16,681 bases of DNA, from contig JANOSH010000007.1 in NCBI GenBank assembly GCA_031415695.1, forward strand, positions 1 to 16,681. Reading direction: 5' to 3'. A program made the translations under genes and the position numbers. Shown piece by piece: positions 15,809 to 16,681 of this stretch (positions are counted from its first letter, which is position 1; each line of letters begins with the position of its first letter). This DNA comes from JANOSH01 sp031415695 (GTDB lineage: Bacteria; Actinomycetota; Acidimicrobiia; Acidimicrobiales; Ilumatobacteraceae). The notes beneath the pieces are model-generated. The model saw only the letters and a list, made by a program, of their open reading frames with translations. It searched no databases and was not told the origin of the DNA.

Positions 15809-16681
15809 CATGCCCTCTTCTGAAAAGTGTTGCAGCGCGCGAGGCGCAGGACGATCTCGGACAGCTGGTTCGCGTCCTCGCATGGCTCGACGAACTGGCT
15901 CAGGACGTAGCACGGGTACTCGTCCGGGCTGTCCATGACGACCTTGGTCAGGTAGGCGCGGACGACATGTCGAACGCCCTCGGGCGACTCCTTGGCCTCG
16001 ACCATCGACTTGACGACGGCCATGGCACCCGGCCACGTCCAGCCTTTGCGGTGGATCATCTTGGCGAGATCGTAAGCGCCTTTGGAGCCTGGCGCGCGAT
16101 TGAGCGCAGCGATAGCCGCTTCCCGGTCAGAGCAGTGCTTCACCGTGGCCAGGTTAACCAGGGCCTGACGTGGCGACCCGCCTGCTACGTCGGCGCAGAC
16201 GTCGAGCACGTCCTCGGGCACGTTGATGCCTTCAGCCTCGCAGACGTCAGACAGCAGCATCAGGAGTTTCTTGTAGGCGACCTCCTTGAGCGTGAACTGA
16301 ACGCAACGGGTCTGCACTGTCTTGATGATCTTCTCGGGTTCGGTCGTGCAGAAGAACCAGAAGACGCCTTCGGGCGGTTCCTCAATGTCTTTCAAGAGCG
16401 ACTCCCAGGCCTGACGTGACAGCCGGTGGCACTCGTCCACGATGAAGGCGCGGTTGCCGCCGTCCATCGGTCGGTAGTTCGCGTGGGCGGCTGTGTCGCG
16501 CATGGCCTCGACGCCGGTGTGGGTTGCAGCGTCAATCTCTTCGACCTCGGTGCAGCCCAGCATAGACGCGCAGATACGGGCGAGTGTCGTCTTGCCCGTG
16601 CCACTGGGCCCGTCGAGCAGGAAGGCTTGTTGCTTGCCTTCAGCCAGCACGGCTGCGAGGCCCGCTTTGATATGATCCTGA
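15808..16681 (-). CDS. Clamp-loader subunit, DnaX (gamma/tau)-like, N-terminus cut by window edge
   Basis: 290 codons and the stop are visible and the frame stays open to the right edge (QDHIKAGLAAVLAEGK precedes the first possible in-window GTG), so the true start is outside. Motifs: Walker A GPSGTGKTT, Walker B FIVDECHRLS, and a sensor-like KTVQTRCVQF where the SRC motif of clamp loaders normally lies. Walker B reads DECH in place of the usual DEVH/DEAH forms of DnaX. The protein ends about 290 residues in, without the long C-terminal region of host tau. It should load a sliding clamp on DNA with partners elsewhere in the genome, and the dCMP deaminase follows at once. Confidence 0.85.
   Translation of the reverse strand, partial: QDHIKAGLAAVLAEGKQQAFLLDGPSGTGKTTLARICASMLGCTEVEEIDAATHTGVEAMRDTAAHANYRPMDGGNRAFIVDECHRLSRQAWESLLKDIEEPPEGVFWFFCTTEPEKIIKTVQTRCVQFTLKEVAYKKLLMLLSDVCEAEGINVPEDVLDVCADVAGGSPRQALVNLATVKHCSDREAAIAALNRAPGSKGAYDLAKMIHRKGWTWPGAMAVVKSMVEAKESPEGVRHVVRAYLTKVVMDSPDEYPCYVLSQFVEPCEDANQLSEIVLRLARCNTFQKRA

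Overview
The window looks like a stretch of a tailed-phage (or prophage) genome of about 60% GC. Every gene I can support lies on the minus strand, so transcription runs from base 16681 towards base 1. The gene set (clamp loader, dCMP deaminase, UvrD-like helicase, DEDDh exonuclease, VRR-NUC-type nuclease, MazG and MazZ-like nucleotide pyrophosphohydrolases, SprT-like protease, many mini-genes) is typical of the early/middle replication and nucleotide-metabolism region of a lytic phage. An alphaproteobacterial host is my inference from composition and from a secreted Cys-rich protein type (HDWYxxxCC) that I associate with that class. I see no structural genes, integrase, tRNA, CRISPR array or insertion sequence.

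Layout in the direction of transcription. (1) 16681-15105: a clamp-loader subunit cut by the window edge, a dCMP deaminase and a small hypothetical gene. (2) Promoter near 15.08 kb, then an SprT-like zinc metalloprotease, a strong hairpin, a helical protein, a small basic protein resembling ArfA, a 264-aa protein of unusual base composition and two mini-genes. (3) Promoter near 12.54 kb, then an SF1 helicase, a HicA-fold-like protein, two small membrane proteins, the exonuclease, two coiled-coil proteins, a nuclease and a zinc-ribbon protein. (4) Promoter near 7.6 kb, then a helix-turn-helix protein, a cupin-like protein, a GHKL-type ATPase with an SSB-like acidic tail, a lipoprotein, a run of mini-genes (several zinc-binding), MazG, a MazZ-like protein and a secreted Cys-rich protein. 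(5) Promoter near 1.18 kb, then a tiny membrane protein. (6) About 300 bp of non-coding DNA with repeats and a promoter near 0.65 kb, then a possible small-terminase-like protein and the start of another gene.

Within each unit almost every stop overlaps the next start (ATGA, GTGA, TGATG), so the units look translationally coupled. The units appear to be tied together by a shared control element: CGGTTG-type -35 boxes with a TATAA-N5-TTATA dyad on the -10, and an AACGGA(G) leader before the first gene. Two promoters share 29 identical bases. The best leads are this promoter/operator family, the ATPase with a DDMPF C-terminus, a strong excess of the octamer GTTTAAAC, and the pairing of MazZ-like and MazG-like enzymes. 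Three genes that a length- or edge-limited search can miss are recorded: the truncated gene at 1-71, the 58-aa gene at 12753-12929 and the 53-aa gene at 13745-13906.
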